Program-made: the position numbers and the translations under genes
Source: Helicobacteraceae bacterium
Lineage (GTDB): Bacteria > Campylobacterota > Campylobacteria > Campylobacterales > SZUA-545
Direction: 5' to 3'
Assembly (NCBI GenBank): GCA_031258155.1
Contig: JAIRNH010000066.1
Span: 1-64,000 of the forward strand
DNA length: 64,000 bases
Part shown: piece by piece, positions 7,734 to 18,087 of the stretch
How positions within the stretch are numbered: the first letter of the stretch is position 1
Layout: the number at the start of each line of letters is the position of its first letter
The notes under the pieces: model-generated
What the model saw: only the letters and a program-made list of their open reading frames with translations
What the model was told of the DNA's origin: nothing
Databases searched by the model: none

Positions 7734-9031
7734 CACGCCGCGCCTCCTTTTAGTAGTTCTAGGACGACTTCGCGATCGCTAAAGGGCAAAATGTTATCGC
7801 CGATTGTTTGCGTCGTTTCATCGCCTTTGCCTAGTATAGCCAAAATCTCGTCTTTTTCAAGATCGGCGAGGGCTTTGGCGATCGCCTCTTTGCGATCGAC
7901 GATACAGACGACGTTTGGGTGAGACTCGCAACCGACTTTAATATCGTCGATAATCGCTTGCGGATCTTCGCTTCGCGGATTATCGCTTGTAATATATAGC
8001 CTCTTGCAATGCTTGGCGGCTGCCGCCGCCATCAGCGGTCGTTTGCTTTTGTCGCGATCGCCGCCCGCGCCGAAAACCGCGACGATTTTTCGCGGAAAGA
8101 GCGCCTCTAACGCCTTATCGATCCCGTCCGGCGTATGGGCGAAATCTACGATCGTTAGCGGTTCTTTGCAAACAATCTCCATACGTCCCGCCACGCCGCC
8201 AAAGTTTTCAACCTGATCGCAAATCGTTTTTAGCGGTTTGTCGGTTAGCAGTTTTACCGCGCCGATCGCGGCGGTAACGTTGTATAGGTTAAAGCGCCCG
8301 ATCAAATCGGCGTTAAAGATTGCGCGTTCGCCTCCAAAAAGGATCGCGCCGCTTAAACCGTCGTTTTGCGAGTAGGCTTCAAGTTTAAACGTGGCGGGCG
8401 TTTCGATCGCGTAGGTGCGGGCGTTGGTTATGTTGAACTCTACTTGCGGATCGTCTTTGTTGATCAGTTTTAGCGTATCGTCGGCAAAAAAACTATTTTT
8501 CACGCGCCGATACTCCTCAAACGTTCGGTGAAAATCCGAGTGATCGCCCGTGATATTGGAGTGGATTTTAAGCGCGAATTTAAGCGCCTCGACGCGCCCT
8601 TGCGCGATCGCGTGGCTACTGACTTCGGTAACGAAAAAATCGCGCGCGGCTTTTTTGGCGCGATCTATTCGGGCGTAATTATCCAGCAAAACGGGCGTGG
8701 TAAGACCTTTTGGCGCGATCGCTTCGCCGTCGATAAAAAAACCGCGCGTGCCTTGCATAGCGACGCTATAGCCTAAATCCAGCAAGATCGAGTAGATAAG
8801 CGCCGCGATAGTGGTCTTGCCGTTGGTTCCCGTAACGCCTATTATCGGCATATCAACGTCAAAATAGCCGCCTAGATCGGACGCCTCTAAAAGCGCGGGC
8901 GCGCCTTTTTTTAGCGCGTCGTCGGCAAAGGGGCGCGAATACCAATCGAGAGCAAACGCCGTTTGACCGTCGCATTCGCGCGAATCGCTCGAGACAAATT
9001 TGAAGCGATCTGAAATTACGGGATATTTCAC
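7733..9031 (-). CDS. murE: UDP-N-acetylmuramoyl-tripeptide synthetase MurE
   Basis: This cytosolic Mur ligase adds the third peptide residue to the peptidoglycan precursor. The P-loop [10 protein letters not shown] is at 65-74, followed by the TEVSSHA and [10 protein letters not shown] motifs and the C-terminal [12 protein letters not shown] is the signature for meso-diaminopimelate, so the wall is predicted to be the Gram-negative type. At 432 residues it is compact compared with E. coli (495), mainly at the N-terminus. It lies 0 bases after the helical hypothetical gene and is coupled to panD. Confidence 0.96.
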   Translation of the reverse strand: MKYPVISDRFKFVSSDSRECDGQTAFALDWYSRPFADDALKKGAPALLEASDLGGYFDVDMPIIGVTGTNGKTTIAALIYSILLDLGYSVAMQGTRGFFIDGEAIAPKGLTTPVLLDNYARIDRAKKAARDFFVTEVSSHAIAQGRVEALKFALKIHSNITGDHSDFHRTFEEYRRVKNSFFADDTLKLINKDDPQVEFNITNARTYAIETPATFKLEAYSQNDGLSGAILFGGERAIFNADLIGRFNLYNVTAAIGAVKLLTDKPLKTICDQVENFGGVAGRMEIVCKEPLTIVDFAHTPDGIDKALEALFPRKIVAVFGAGGDRDKSKRPLMAAAAAKHCKRLYITSDNPRSEDPQAIIDDIKVGCESHPNVVCIVDRKEAIAKALADLEKDEILAILGKGDETTQTIGDNILPFSDREVVLELLKGGAA

Positions 9032-9640
9032 CTACGCCTCCGCTTTGTTTTTCTCGCTCGACTCTTTTTCTCGCAGTTTGACCAGCAACGCCCGCGCGCG
9101 ATCGTCTATGCCCACAAGCGGCGAGGCGCTCTCTATAAATCGGTAGGCAATCTCAAAATAGCCGCTTTCGATCAGCCGCTCTAGCAGATCGTACCAATCT
9201 TTTTTGCGCGAAATATAGACGTTGGTAGAACGGCTTACTTTTTCAAACAGATCGGCAAAACTCGGCGAAGCGTCTAAAAGAGTCAAAAACTCGTTGTAGT
9301 CTATGCCGTTTTGCAACGTCAAAAATTGTTCCAGCTCCGCGCCGTTTTTGCTCTCTTCCGCTTCGATCGCCTCGATCAGTCCAAGCGCGAGGCGTTTGGC
9401 GTTTTTAGGATCGATCGCGCGCGCGGCGGCGTAAGTTTCCGCTATTCGCGCGGCAAATTCGGCGCGTCTAAGGCAAAAATCCGCGATCAAAAGCCCTTCC
9501 ATAGCCGAGCGGTTATCTCGCTTTATCGCTAGAGCGCGGCGAAACAGTAAAGACGCGGAGTTGAAATTCAAGCTCTCCAGCGCGCGTTCCGCTTTATCGC
9601 ATAGCGATCGAAAAGAGGCGTTAGTCGTTAACGTTTTCAT
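9032..9640 (-). CDS. Conserved helical protein, TPR-like, function unknown
   Basis: The 202 residues are predicted almost entirely helical. The first 60 residues look like a degenerate TPR pair (SLCDKAERALESLNFNSASLL, then ALAIKRDNRSAMEGLLIADF). There is no signal peptide. It overlaps the 3' end of the Nfu-like gene by 20 bases and abuts murE. The same order (NifU-like, hypothetical, murE) is remembered from Campylobacter jejuni, which suggests a conserved gene, but no role is established from the sequence. Confidence 0.75.
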   Translation of the reverse strand: MKTLTTNASFRSLCDKAERALESLNFNSASLLFRRALAIKRDNRSAMEGLLIADFCLRRAEFAARIAETYAAARAIDPKNAKRLALGLIEAIEAEESKNGAELEQFLTLQNGIDYNEFLTLLDASPSFADLFEKVSRSTNVYISRKKDWYDLLERLIESGYFEIAYRFIESASPLVGIDDRARALLVKLREKESSEKNKAEA

Positions 9641-9887
9641 TGTCCGAGTCTATTACGATCATCTCCGGATGAATGCGCGATCTGATCGCCCGCTCGACGA
9701 CTTTTTTAAGCGTCTGCGAGCTCGCGTTGCATGCGGCGCACGCGCCCGTTAGCCGCACGAAAACCTCTTTTTGACGAACGCGCAAAAGCTCTATATCGCC
9801 GCCGTCCTTTCGCAACGCGCCGCGAACGGAGTCTAGCGCGCGCTCGACGGCGGGAAAAAGCTCCTCGTCGGTAAACGGAAAGCGCAT
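9621..9887 (-). CDS. NifU C-terminal-domain (Nfu) iron-sulfur scaffold protein
   Basis: The 88 residues are a stand-alone Nfu domain with ACAACNAS supplying the CxxC pair that holds a bridging [4Fe-4S] cluster between two subunits. ALRKDGGDIELL is the usual start of the domain. Such proteins pass Fe-S clusters to apo-enzymes; CysH in this window is an example of an Fe-S client, though no link is implied. It follows rplQ by 7 bases, at the end of the ribosomal operon. Confidence 0.93.
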   Translation of the reverse strand: MRFPFTDEELFPAVERALDSVRGALRKDGGDIELLRVRQKEVFVRLTGACAACNASSQTLKKVVERAIRSRIHPEMIVIDSDNENVND

Positions 9888-9894
9888 TAACGCC

Positions 9895-10245
9895 TTAAAT
9901 TAACGAGATAATCGCCAGCGGCGCCGCGTCGCCCAGCCTAACGCCGCTTTTTTGAATTGTCGTATAGCCGCCTTTGCGATCGGCGTATTTGGGCGCGATC
10001 TCGACGACTAATTTATGCGCGCACTCTTTGTCTTGCAATTTGCCGAATACGGCGCGATGCGCGTTTGGATCGCCTCTGCGCGCTCTGGTTATCAATTTTT
10101 CGATATAGCTTTTAAGCTCTTTTGCTTTCGGCTCGGTCGTTTCTATCTTACCCGCTTTTATTAACGCGATACTAAGATTTTTAAGCAACGCTTGACGATG
10201 CGCCGAAGTGCGTCCAAGTTTGCGATGCGCTTTTAAATGTCTCAT
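9895..10245 (-). CDS. rplQ: 50S ribosomal protein L17
   Basis: L17 lies near the peptide exit tunnel. The 116 residues begin [20 protein letters not shown], the family signature, and end with [12 protein letters not shown]. It follows rpoA directly with a 3-base gap, as in nearly all bacteria, and is the last ribosomal gene of the long operon. Confidence 0.98.
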   Translation of the reverse strand: MRHLKAHRKLGRTSAHRQALLKNLSIALIKAGKIETTEPKAKELKSYIEKLITRARRGDPNAHRAVFGKLQDKECAHKLVVEIAPKYADRKGGYTTIQKSGVRLGDAAPLAIISLI

Positions 10246-10248
10246 AGT

Positions 10249-11253
10249 TTAACCTTTTAATTCCGCTATTGCCGCTTTAAGTCTTTTGGCTAGATCGTCC
10301 GAAAGCGACTCGTGGACGGGATAGCCTAGTTGCGATAGCTTGTCTTTTATCTCGTCCAACGATTTCTTGCCAAGGTTTTTCACCTTGCTAAGCTCCGACT
10401 CGTCCATCAAAACCACTTCGCCTAAATAGACGACGCCGCTTCTTGCCAAACAGTTATGGCTTCTAGCCGAAAGCCCTAAATCCTCGACTTTGATCAGGAG
10501 CGTTTTTAAGTTCTCGTCGTAAGCGCCGCCCTTCGAGCCAAACAAGCCCGCGCTCTCCACGCCAAGCGCGGAAGAAAGCACCTCTGTCTGCTTAAAGAGC
10601 GTGGCTACGCCGCTTTTGAAAACCTCCTTTGGATCGATCTGCCCATACGTGCATATCTCGAAAACGATCTTTTCAAAGTTCGGGTTGTCCTCCACCAATA
10701 TCTTTTCGATAGAGTAGTTGGCTTTTTTAACGGGACCGAAAATCCCGTCGAGCGGCAAGTAGCCTTCGGGGATCAACTCGCGTATATCCTCGCTCGGCAC
10801 GTAACCCATGCCTTTTTCCAAAATAATGGAAATTTTCAGCTCGCCGTCCTCGTTAATCGTCGCGAAGTGCGCTTCCGGCGTTACTACGTCAACACCCTGA
10901 GCGGCGAGATCGGCGCCTTTGACCTCTTTAGGACCTTTAAAGGATGCGACTAGCTCTACCCTATCCTCGCTTCCCGTAATTTTGAAGCGAACGTTTTTTA
11001 GATTGACGATCAGGCGAGCCGCGTCTTCGACCACGCCGCGAACGCTGTCAAACTCGTGCGTGGCGCCTTCGATTTTTACGGCGATCGGCGCGCTACCGAC
11101 CGCGCTGGAGAGAATTAACCGTTTGATCGGGTGAGCCAAAGTAATAGCGTATCCCGGCTCGAAAGGGTAAATTTCAAACACAGCGCGATCGTTATCGCTT
11201 TTCGTTACGACAAATTCGGTAGGCGCGTGTGGCGCCGTTTTGATTTTTTTCAT
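10249..11253 (-). CDS. rpoA: RNA polymerase alpha subunit
   Basis: The 334 residues comprise the N-terminal assembly domain (GYAITLAHPIKRLILSS), the dimer interface (ILVEDNPNFEKIVFEICTYG) and the C-terminal DNA-binding domain (LGLSARSHNCLARSGV, VKNLGKKSLDEIKDKL). The alpha-CTD binds UP elements and activators. Length is normal. It sits between rpsD and rplQ as in the classic alpha operon. Confidence 0.98.
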   Translation of the reverse strand: MKKIKTAPHAPTEFVVTKSDNDRAVFEIYPFEPGYAITLAHPIKRLILSSAVGSAPIAVKIEGATHEFDSVRGVVEDAARLIVNLKNVRFKITGSEDRVELVASFKGPKEVKGADLAAQGVDVVTPEAHFATINEDGELKISIILEKGMGYVPSEDIRELIPEGYLPLDGIFGPVKKANYSIEKILVEDNPNFEKIVFEICTYGQIDPKEVFKSGVATLFKQTEVLSSALGVESAGLFGSKGGAYDENLKTLLIKVEDLGLSARSHNCLARSGVVYLGEVVLMDESELSKVKNLGKKSLDEIKDKLSQLGYPVHESLSDDLAKRLKAAIAELKG

Positions 11254-11279
11254 CTCTATTACCGCTTTGAATTGGTTTA

Positions 11280-11906
11280 TTACTTGGAATACAGTTCGAT
11301 AATCAGGCGCTCTTCGATCGGCAAGCTAAGCTCGCTACGATCGGGTACGCGAGTGAAAATCCCCTCAAAATTATCTCTATCCACGTCAACCCAAGCGGAC
11401 AAGCCCGTCTGATTGGTAAGCTCTATCGCGCGTTGAATCTGCGGATTGTTTCTCATCTTCTCTTTAACCGCGACTTTTGCGCCCGCTTTCAAAAGCATCG
11501 ACGGCACGTTTGCGGCTCTACCGTTTACAAGAATATGACCGTGGCTTACAATCTGTCTCGCAAGGCGGCGCGTCGTGGCGAAACCCATTCGATAGACCAC
11601 GTTATCAAGGCGGCTTTCAAGCAACTGGATAAAGTTTTCGCCGGTGTTGCCCAAGCGGCGGCTCGCCTCTTTGTAAGCGCCGGCGCACTGCTTCTCGCTC
11701 ACGCCGTACATATAGCGCGCCTTTTGCTTTTCGCGTAGTTGCAAGCCGTATTCGCTAATCTTGGTTCGTCTTTGACCGTGTTGCCCCGGAGCGTAAGGGC
11801 GCTTTTCGATCGCGCTCTTGCCCGCTAAACGGCGCTCGCCTTTAAGGTTCAGATTTACGCCGAGCCTTCTTTCGATCTTTTCTACGGGACCTCTATATCT
11901 TGCCAT
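11280..11906 (-). CDS. rpsD: 30S ribosomal protein S4
   Basis: S4 starts 30S assembly on the 5' domain of 16S rRNA and in some bacteria represses its own operon. The 208 residues include [25 protein letters not shown] and the S4 RNA-binding domain ([35 protein letters not shown]). There is no N-terminal Cys cluster, so it is the zinc-free form. Confidence 0.98.
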   Translation of the reverse strand: MARYRGPVEKIERRLGVNLNLKGERRLAGKSAIEKRPYAPGQHGQRRTKISEYGLQLREKQKARYMYGVSEKQCAGAYKEASRRLGNTGENFIQLLESRLDNVVYRMGFATTRRLARQIVSHGHILVNGRAANVPSMLLKAGAKVAVKEKMRNNPQIQRAIELTNQTGLSAWVDVDRDNFEGIFTRVPDRSELSLPIEERLIIELYSK

Positions 11907-11915
11907 CGTTAATCC

Positions 11916-12320
11916 TTACACTCTTCTTCGTTTGGGCGGTCTGCAACCGTTGTGCGGCAACGGCGTTACGTCTTTGAGAGAGGTTACTTTGATTCCGTCA
12001 AACGCGCCGACGCTCTTTATCGCCGTTTCGCGCCCGCCGCCCGGACCTTGAACGCGAATCGCAACCTCTTTTAATCCCGCTTCTTTGGCTTTCGCCAGCG
12101 CGTTTTCCACCGCCTGTTGCGCGGCGTAAGGGGTGGATTTTTTGCTGCCCTTGAAACCCAAACTACCCGCCGTAGTCCAGCAGATCACGTTACCCGCTTC
12201 GTCGGTTACGGTTATGTTGGTGTTGTTAAAGGTCGCGGCTATATGCACCACTCCCTTGCCTATGGTCTTTTTAATCTTTTTGCGCGTCGTTCGCTGTTGT
12301 TTTGTAGCGGTTATCGCCAT
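11916..12320 (-). CDS. rpsK: 30S ribosomal protein S11
   Basis: S11 forms part of the platform near the mRNA exit. The 134 residues contain [39 protein letters not shown] and the Arg-rich end [11 protein letters not shown]. It is placed between rpsM and rpsD. Confidence 0.98.
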   Translation of the reverse strand: MAITATKQQRTTRKKIKKTIGKGVVHIAATFNNTNITVTDEAGNVICWTTAGSLGFKGSKKSTPYAAQQAVENALAKAKEAGLKEVAIRVQGPGGGRETAIKSVGAFDGIKVTSLKDVTPLPHNGCRPPKRRRV

Positions 12321-12332
12321 TAGCTTGTTTCC

Positions 12333-12704
12333 TTATGCTTCTTTGGGCTTAGAGCCTACGGTTTTGCGCTTGCCTTTGCGGGTGCGCGCGTTGGTTTTGG
12401 TTCGCTGACCGCGAACGGGCAAACCCTTGCGATGACGAATGCCGCGCAACGTTTTAATGTCTATAAGGTTTTTAATGTCCATAGCCGTGCGCTTTCGCAA
12501 ATCGCCCTCGATCGCGTAATTGCGAAGCTCTTTTGTGAGGGCGGCTACATCGTCCTCGCTTAGATCCGCCACGCGCTTATCGGGGCTAACCCCCGTCGCC
12601 GCGAGCGCTCTAAGAGAGGTGGCGCGTCCAACGCCGTATATATAGGTCAAACCAAACTCGATTCGTTTCTTTTTGGGCAGATCGACGCCCGCAATACGTG
12701 CCAT
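12333..12704 (-). CDS. rpsM: 30S ribosomal protein S13
   Basis: S13 sits in the 30S head and contacts P-site tRNA and the 50S subunit. The 123 residues begin [20 protein letters not shown] with the H2TH region after it, and contain the conserved [20 protein letters not shown] before the basic tail. The ATG comes immediately after the rpmJ stop. Confidence 0.98.
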   Translation of the reverse strand: MARIAGVDLPKKKRIEFGLTYIYGVGRATSLRALAATGVSPDKRVADLSEDDVAALTKELRNYAIEGDLRKRTAMDIKNLIDIKTLRGIRHRKGLPVRGQRTKTNARTRKGKRKTVGSKPKEA

Positions 12705-12818
12705 TTATCCTTGCCTTTGCTTATGTTTTGGATTCGCGCAGATAACGCGCGCGACTCTTTTGCGTTTAATAACCTTACATTTATCGCACATTTTTTTAAC
12801 GCTTGCTCTAACTTTCAC
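12705..12818 (-). CDS. rpmJ: 50S ribosomal protein L36
   Basis: This 37-residue protein starts with GTG at 12818: [19 protein letters not shown], then [17 protein letters not shown]. Cys, Cys, Cys and His form the zinc site of the C+ type of L36. A ribosome site (AAAGGAAAAG) lies just upstream. It ends directly before the rpsM ATG; this infA-rpmJ-rpsM-rpsK-rpsD-rpoA-rplQ run is standard. Confidence 0.96.
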   Translation of the reverse strand: MKVRASVKKMCDKCKVIKRKRVARVICANPKHKQRQG

Positions 12819-12882
12819 GTCTTTTCCTTTTTCTAGTAGCCGGCAATGAAGGGCGGAATTTTACCATTATAAACATTAAAAT

Positions 12883-13101
12883 CTACTTATAACGATAAAT
12901 TATTCTGCCTTTGTCTAGGCTATATGGCGTTAGCTCCACCTTAACCTTATCGCCCGGCAGTATGCGGATATAGTGCATACGCATTTTGCCGGCGATATGG
13001 CACAAAATCACGTGCTTATTCTCCAACTCCACGCGAAAAGTGGCGTTGGGAAGCGCCTGATTTACGATTCCGTCAATCTCTATTACGTCGTCTTTTGCCA
13101 A
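12883..13101 (-). CDS. infA: Translation initiation factor IF-1
   Basis: IF-1 is an OB-fold protein that blocks the A site during initiation. The 72 residues read [20 protein letters not shown], then [19 protein letters not shown] and [10 protein letters not shown], all typical. The initiator ATG follows the map stop by 11 bases. Confidence 0.98.
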   Translation of the reverse strand: MAKDDVIEIDGIVNQALPNATFRVELENKHVILCHIAGKMRMHYIRILPGDKVKVELTPYSLDKGRIIYRYK

Positions 13102-13112
13102 TTGGTAAATCC

Positions 13113-13874
13113 TTACGCTACTGATAAAATCTCGGCTCTGCCGCCCATTATCGCCACGGCGTGTTCGTAATGACTGCCGTTAAGCCCGTCCTCGCTCGTT
13201 ACCGACCATTTATCGGCGAGTATTTTACTTCTGCCGCTTTTTTGGCAGATCATCGGTTCGATGCAAAAAACCATGCCCTCTTTGATCTTTGGTCCCTGCG
13301 TAGGTTTACCTTCGACATAGTTTAATATCTGCGGCTCCTCGTGCGGTTTTCGCCCAAGTCCGTGCCCGCAATAACCGCGCAGAGGAACATAGCCTCTTGA
13401 AACGATCGACTCTTCTAAAACGGCGCTTAGCTCTTTGAAACGCATGCCCGCTTTGATCGAGTCAATCGCCTCGTAGAGCGTCTCTTTGGCGCAGTCGATC
13501 AGCTTTTGATCGGCTTGCGAAATCTTGCCCACCGGCAAAGTTACCGCCGCGTCGCCATACCAACCGTTTAGCTCTACGCCTATGTCCAGCCCAAGAATAT
13601 CGCCCTCTTTAAGCGGCGTATCGTCGGGAACGCCGTGAATGATCACCTCGTTTTTTGAGGTGCAGATCGCGCCGGAAAAGGGCGGTTGGTATAGCCCTTT
13701 AAACGACGCGCGCGCGCCGTTTTCGACGATAAAGCGCTCCGCCTCTCTCGCAAGATCGTTTGTGGTCGCGCCCTCTTTTACGAGAGCGCCCACGCGCTCG
13801 AGCGTCCTCGCGACCAATCGATTTGCCGCGCGCAAGCCGGCGATCTCGTTTTTGTTGCGAAGCGCTATCGCCAT
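13113..13874 (-). CDS. map: Methionine aminopeptidase, type I
   Basis: MetAP removes the initiator Met after deformylation. The 253 residues show the two-metal site: [17 protein letters not shown] (two Asp), [15 protein letters not shown] (His), GMVFCIEPM (Glu) and the final Glu in SHYEHAVAI. Placement between secY and infA is usual for Campylobacterota and many Gram-positives. Confidence 0.97.
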   Translation of the reverse strand: MAIALRNKNEIAGLRAANRLVARTLERVGALVKEGATTNDLAREAERFIVENGARASFKGLYQPPFSGAICTSKNEVIIHGVPDDTPLKEGDILGLDIGVELNGWYGDAAVTLPVGKISQADQKLIDCAKETLYEAIDSIKAGMRFKELSAVLEESIVSRGYVPLRGYCGHGLGRKPHEEPQILNYVEGKPTQGPKIKEGMVFCIEPMICQKSGRSKILADKWSVTSEDGLNGSHYEHAVAIMGGRAEILSVA

Positions 13875-13878
13875 CTTG

Positions 13879-15141
13879 CTATAAACCGACCGCGCTAAGC
13901 GTCTGATAGCGGCTCATATAGATCTGCGCCTCGATTTTGCGCATCGTATCTAGCGCCACTTGCACCACGATCAGCACCGCCGTGCCGCCGAAATAAAACG
14001 GCACGCCCATAGATTTGACCAACACCCACGGAAGAGTGGAGATGATCGCCAGATATATCGCGCCCCAAAACGTCAAACGGCTTGCGATCTCGCTTAAATA
14101 CTCCGAGCTGTGCTGTCCCGGACGCACGCCCGGAATAAAGCCGCCTTGCCGTTTGAGATTTTCGGCTATGTCCTTAGGGTTAAAGACGATCGAAGCGTAA
14201 AAATAGGCGAAAAATATCACGAGCAAAAAGGTCGCGAAGTTAAACCAATAGCCGTCTGGACTTAAGAGGTCTCGCGCGAAACGCACGTATTCGTTCTCGC
14301 TCGCCTGTAACAGCGTAGCGGGAAACATCAAGATCGCGCTGGCAAAGATCGGCGGTATAACGCCGCTTAGGTTGATCTTGATCGGAATATAGTTCATAAC
14401 GCGCTTGTTCTGACTTTCGATTATTACTTTGCGGGAGTAGCTAACCGGCACGCGCCTTTCGGCAAGCTCCACATAGATAATCGCCGCCACTGTTAGCAGC
14501 ATAATCGCCACGATGGCGATCGCGACTAAAAAGTTCATCTCCGCGCTGTTGATAAGTCTGATCGTCTCGTCGATAGCGCTCGGAATCCCCGCGACAATGC
14601 CGCCGAAGATGATAAGGCTGGTGCCGTTACCCACGCCGCGCTTGGTAATCTGCTCTCCGATCCACAACAAGATCATAGTCCCAGCCGTCATTGAAGCGGA
14701 CGCTAACGCGACAAAGACGTTCATATCGAGCATAATCGGATTTTTGCCGCCCTCTCCCGAAAGACTGTTTAACCCGATCGCCACGCCAATTGACTGAACT
14801 AAGGCTATGCCGACGGTCATATAACGAACGATCTGCATATATTTCTGCATGCCGTCGCGCTCTTTTTTCAGTTTGCCAAGCTCCGGAAAGGTCGCCGCTA
14901 AAAGCTCCATAATAATAGCGGCGGTAATGTAGGGCATAATGCCTAAGCTGATAATGCTAAGGCGCTCCACGGCGTTGCCGCTAAACATATTATAAAGCCC
15001 CAGAGCGTCGCCCCGATGAGAGTCGAAAAGCTCTTTGATAACCTCGACGTCAACGCCCGGCGTAGGCACGTATGCAAGCACGCGGAAAATAAATAAAAAT
15101 CCTAAGGTGATTAGGATTTTATTAACTAGGGCTTTATCCAT
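13879..15141 (-). CDS. secY: Protein translocase subunit SecY
   Basis: SecY is the channel of the general secretion pathway. The 420 residues have about ten hydrophobic segments, GIMPYITAAIIMELL in the second helix, the cytoplasmic NGTSLIIF and the C5 loop VVQVALDTMRKIEAQIY. Its partner SecE is encoded at 32942. It starts 3 bases after rplO, so the channel is made with the ribosome. Confidence 0.97.
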   Translation of the reverse strand: MDKALVNKILITLGFLFIFRVLAYVPTPGVDVEVIKELFDSHRGDALGLYNMFSGNAVERLSIISLGIMPYITAAIIMELLAATFPELGKLKKERDGMQKYMQIVRYMTVGIALVQSIGVAIGLNSLSGEGGKNPIMLDMNVFVALASASMTAGTMILLWIGEQITKRGVGNGTSLIIFGGIVAGIPSAIDETIRLINSAEMNFLVAIAIVAIMLLTVAAIIYVELAERRVPVSYSRKVIIESQNKRVMNYIPIKINLSGVIPPIFASAILMFPATLLQASENEYVRFARDLLSPDGYWFNFATFLLVIFFAYFYASIVFNPKDIAENLKRQGGFIPGVRPGQHSSEYLSEIASRLTFWGAIYLAIISTLPWVLVKSMGVPFYFGGTAVLIVVQVALDTMRKIEAQIYMSRYQTLSAVGL

Positions 15142-15144
15142 CGC

Positions 15145-15546
15145 TTATTTTTTGGCGCCGGAATAGGCGACCGCTTCGTCTTTGATCTTTGGCGCCAGCG
15201 TTTTGGCTTCCGAACCGATCAGCTTAACTTTTTTAGCCGACTTTGGCGCCAAACCAGCCTCGATCAAAGCCGCGATTGTGATCTCGGCAAGCTCCTTAAC
15301 CGCGGGAAAGCGATCCACGCTGATCGCGTAAGGTTTGCATATATGCGACGTGAAACCGACTTTTGGCAAACGGCGATACAGAGGTTGTTGTCCGCCCTCG
15401 AAGCCCGATTTGTAACCGCTACCCGTTCTAGCGTGCTGACCTTTGGCGCCGCGTCCGGCGGTTTTGCCATGTCCGCTGCCTTGTCCGCGACCTATACGCT
15501 TAATTTTTCGGTTTGAACCGGCTGCGGGATTAAAATTTTCAAGCAT
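15145..15546 (-). CDS. rplO: 50S ribosomal protein L15
   Basis: L15 is an elongated late-assembly protein. The 133 residues have the glycine-rich N-terminal arm ([20 protein letters not shown]), then [12 protein letters not shown]. It follows rpsE by only 9 bases, leaving no room for rpmD (L30), which is generally absent from Campylobacterota. Confidence 0.97.
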   Translation of the reverse strand: MLENFNPAAGSNRKIKRIGRGQGSGHGKTAGRGAKGQHARTGSGYKSGFEGGQQPLYRRLPKVGFTSHICKPYAISVDRFPAVKELAEITIAALIEAGLAPKSAKKVKLIGSEAKTLAPKIKDEAVAYSGAKK

Positions 15547-15555
15547 TGCAGCTCC

Positions 15556-16014
15556 TTATTTCTTTAGTTGTTCCAGCGCAAGGCAGGTAGCGCGAACCAC
15601 GTTAGCCGCGTTGTTGCTTCGCAACGATTTAGTCAGAATATCTTTCACGCCCGCAAGCTCCAGCACAGGGCGGACGGCGCCGCCGGCGATAAGCCCCGAA
15701 CCCTCCGCGGCAGGTTTCAAAAGCACGACGCTCGCGTTGAACTTGGCTTGCACCTCGTGAGGGATCGTCGTCTTTTTGAGATCGACAAAAATCATATTCT
15801 TAAAAGCGTCGTCCACCGCTTTGCGAACCGCGTCGGGAATCTCTTTGGCTTTGCCCACGCCGTAGCCCACGCGCCCTTTTTTATCGCCGACGACGACAAG
15901 CGCGCTAAATCTGAAACGGCGACCGCCTTTTACCACTTTGGTTACGCGCCCGATATTGACGATCGCCTCTTCAAACTCTTCGCGGTTTAACGCTCTTATT
16001 TCGCTTTGCTGCAT
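15556..16014 (-). CDS. rpsE: 30S ribosomal protein S5
   Basis: S5 helps control decoding fidelity and mRNA unwinding. The 152 residues include [37 protein letters not shown] and the C-terminal domain [19 protein letters not shown]. The N-terminal flexible arm is short, beginning [16 protein letters not shown]. Confidence 0.97.
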   Translation of the reverse strand: MQQSEIRALNREEFEEAIVNIGRVTKVVKGGRRFRFSALVVVGDKKGRVGYGVGKAKEIPDAVRKAVDDAFKNMIFVDLKKTTIPHEVQAKFNASVVLLKPAAEGSGLIAGGAVRPVLELAGVKDILTKSLRSNNAANVVRATCLALEQLKK

Positions 16015-16023
16015 TATTAGCCT

Positions 16024-16380
16024 TTACAGTTTAATCGCGTTTTCGCGAAGCGCGTTAGCAAACGCCGCCACAACGCCGTGATAGAGATAGCCGTTGCGAT
16101 CAAAAACGACCGTTTCGATCTTTTTTTCTTTAAGCAGTTTGGCAAACGCTTTGCCAGCCGCCGTCGCGCCCTCTTTGTTGCTTGCCGCGCCGCTCGCCTT
16201 GCCGTCAAAAGCGGCGATTGTTACGCCGTTCGCGTCGTCGATCGCCTGCGCGTAGATGTAGCGGTTGCTTCTAAACACGCTGATTCTTGGTTTGCTAGCG
16301 ACGCCGACAAGCCTAGAACGGATACGCGCCTTGCGGCGAGCGCGCGTCGCGGTTTTTCGTTTTAAATTTTTTTCGGTCAT
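16024..16380 (-). CDS. rplR: 50S ribosomal protein L18
   Basis: L18 binds 5S rRNA with L5. The 118 residues have a basic N-terminus ([20 protein letters not shown]), then [19 protein letters not shown] and the end [19 protein letters not shown], all family landmarks. It lies between rplF and rpsE. Confidence 0.97.
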   Translation of the reverse strand: MTEKNLKRKTATRARRKARIRSRLVGVASKPRISVFRSNRYIYAQAIDDANGVTIAAFDGKASGAASNKEGATAAGKAFAKLLKEKKIETVVFDRNGYLYHGVVAAFANALRENAIKL

Positions 16381-16395
16381 ATTAAAGCCTCTTAA

Positions 16396-16935
16396 TTACT
16401 TTTTAGCGGTTTTACCGGCTTTTCTAAGGATCGTTTCGTTCGCGTAACGAACGCCTTTGCCCTTATAAGGCTCCGGTCCTCTAAAGCCGCGTATAATAGC
16501 CGCCACCTGACCGACCTGTTGCTTGTCGGCGCCTTTAATTGAAACGCTTACGCTCTTATCCACCGCGATCTCCACGCCTTCGGGAATCTCGTAGTTAATC
16601 GGGTGAGAGTAGCCGAGCAACAGCTCCAGCGTTCTGCCTTTTACAGCGGCGCGGTAACCCACGCCCGTAATTTCCAGATTTTTCTCAAAACCCTTCGTCA
16701 AGCCCTGAACAATATTGTGAGCCAAAGCCCTATAGGTTCCCCAAAACGCTTTGGACTGCTTGGTTTCGTCTTTTGGCTTGAAATGCAATTTGCCCTCTTC
16801 AAGCGTTACCTGCACGTTGCCCAGCGTATCGAGCGTTTTAACCTGTTTCGCGCCCTTAAACTCTATGGTGTTGCCGTTAATTTTCGCCTCTACGCCTTTA
16901 GGCAGAGCGATCGGCGCTTTTCCTATTCTAGACAT
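16396..16935 (-). CDS. rplF: 50S ribosomal protein L6
   Basis: L6 lies near the factor-binding site of the 50S subunit. The 179 residues include [40 protein letters not shown] and the hallmark [15 protein letters not shown]. Normal length and position between rpsH and rplR. Confidence 0.98.
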   Translation of the reverse strand: MSRIGKAPIALPKGVEAKINGNTIEFKGAKQVKTLDTLGNVQVTLEEGKLHFKPKDETKQSKAFWGTYRALAHNIVQGLTKGFEKNLEITGVGYRAAVKGRTLELLLGYSHPINYEIPEGVEIAVDKSVSVSIKGADKQQVGQVAAIIRGFRGPEPYKGKGVRYANETILRKAGKTAKK

Positions 16936-16944
16936 TGTTAATCC

Positions 16945-17337
16945 TTACCATACGGTGCAAAGCGCTTCGCCGCCGGCGTTTTGCGCGTGAGCGTCGTCGT
17001 TGCTAAGCACGCCTTTTGAGGTAGATATGATTATCGTTCCAAAACCGTGCTTGAACTTTTTAACGTCTTTAGCCGAAACGTATATTCTACGACCCGGTTT
17101 GCTGACGCGCTTAATCTCGACGATCGCGCTTTTGCCGTCGTCGCCGTATTTCAAAAACACGTCGATATAACGTTTAACGTCCGATTCGTCGGCTTTGAAC
17201 GAATCGATATAGCCTTTTGCCTGCAAAACGCCCAAGATAGACTCGACCGTTTTAGAATACAGAAGTTTAGTCGCCTCTTGGCGGCGCAAAGCGGCGTTAC
17301 GAATACGGGTAATAGAATCGGCGATAATGTCGTTCAT
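16945..17337 (-). CDS. rpsH: 30S ribosomal protein S8
   Basis: S8 binds the central domain of 16S rRNA and in E. coli represses the spc operon. The 130 residues include NDIIADSITRIRNAALRRQE, SKPGRRIYVSA and the C-terminal GTIIISTSKGVLSNDDA. The end AGGEALCTVW is the usual Trp-terminated tail. Confidence 0.97.
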   Translation of the reverse strand: MNDIIADSITRIRNAALRRQEATKLLYSKTVESILGVLQAKGYIDSFKADESDVKRYIDVFLKYGDDGKSAIVEIKRVSKPGRRIYVSAKDVKKFKHGFGTIIISTSKGVLSNDDAHAQNAGGEALCTVW

Positions 17338-17345
17338 TTTTTTCC

Positions 17346-17531
17346 TTACCAGCTTGCTTTACGAACGCCCGGCAACAACCCTTCGTTCGCCATCTTGCGC
17401 AGACATACGCGGCATATGCCAAAATCGCGATAAACCGATTTCGGACGACCGCAGATTTGGCAGCGCGTATAGCCGCGCACCGCGAATTTAGGCTTGCGCG
17501 CCGCTTTAACTATAATTGACTTCTTTGCCAT
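17346..17531 (-). CDS. rpsN: 30S ribosomal protein S14, zinc-binding type
   Basis: This short S14 of 61 residues has the zinc ribbon CQICG followed by CRVC ([18 protein letters not shown]), the type-Z form also called RpsZ. E. coli instead has a longer zinc-free protein. It ends [10 protein letters not shown] as expected and lies between rplE and rpsH. Confidence 0.97.
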   Translation of the reverse strand: MAKKSIIVKAARKPKFAVRGYTRCQICGRPKSVYRDFGICRVCLRKMANEGLLPGVRKASW

Positions 17532-17543
17532 CTCTTCCTCTCT

Positions 17544-18086
17544 TTAGCTCTTCTTGGCGAATGGAAAGCCAAGTTTTTCAAGCAGCGCCAAAGCCTCTTT
17601 GTCGCCCCTTGCCGTAGTAACGATCGAGATATTCATGCCGTGAATCTTCACAACGTCGTCGTAATTTATTTCCGGAAAGATCAGCTGTTCGGACAACCCA
17701 AAATTATAGTTGCCCGCGCCGTCGAATCCGCTTCTTGGCAGACCTCTGAAATCCTTGATGCGCGGCGCGGCGATCGAGATAAACTTCTCTAGGAAGTTAT
17801 ACATCTGCGCGCCGCGAAGCGTTACGCGAACGCCCACGTTCATACCCTGTCTAATCTTGAACGTCGCGACCGATTTTTTAGCTTTAGTAATCACCGCTTT
17901 TTGACCGGCGATCAGGCTGATCGTATCGGCGATATTTTGCATCAGCTTCTGATCCTTGCCGCCCTCGCCGCTTCCAACGCTAATAACGATCTTCTCTAGT
18001 TTAGGTAGAAGCATCGGATTGGCTAATCCAAGCTCTTTGGATAATTCGGGCTTCAAAGCGGCGTATTTCGACCTTAATTGAAACAT
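17544..18086 (-). CDS. rplE: 50S ribosomal protein L5
   Basis: L5 binds 5S rRNA and touches P-site tRNA. I place the start at the ATG at 18086 ([11 protein letters not shown]): it follows the rplX stop by one base with GAGGG upstream, and the longer frame would run back over rplX. The resulting 180 residues are normal and include [31 protein letters not shown] and [16 protein letters not shown]. Confidence 0.97.
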   Translation of the reverse strand: MFQLRSKYAALKPELSKELGLANPMLLPKLEKIVISVGSGEGGKDQKLMQNIADTISLIAGQKAVITKAKKSVATFKIRQGMNVGVRVTLRGAQMYNFLEKFISIAAPRIKDFRGLPRSGFDGAGNYNFGLSEQLIFPEINYDDVVKIHGMNISIVTTARGDKEALALLEKLGFPFAKKS

Positions 18087-18087
18087 A

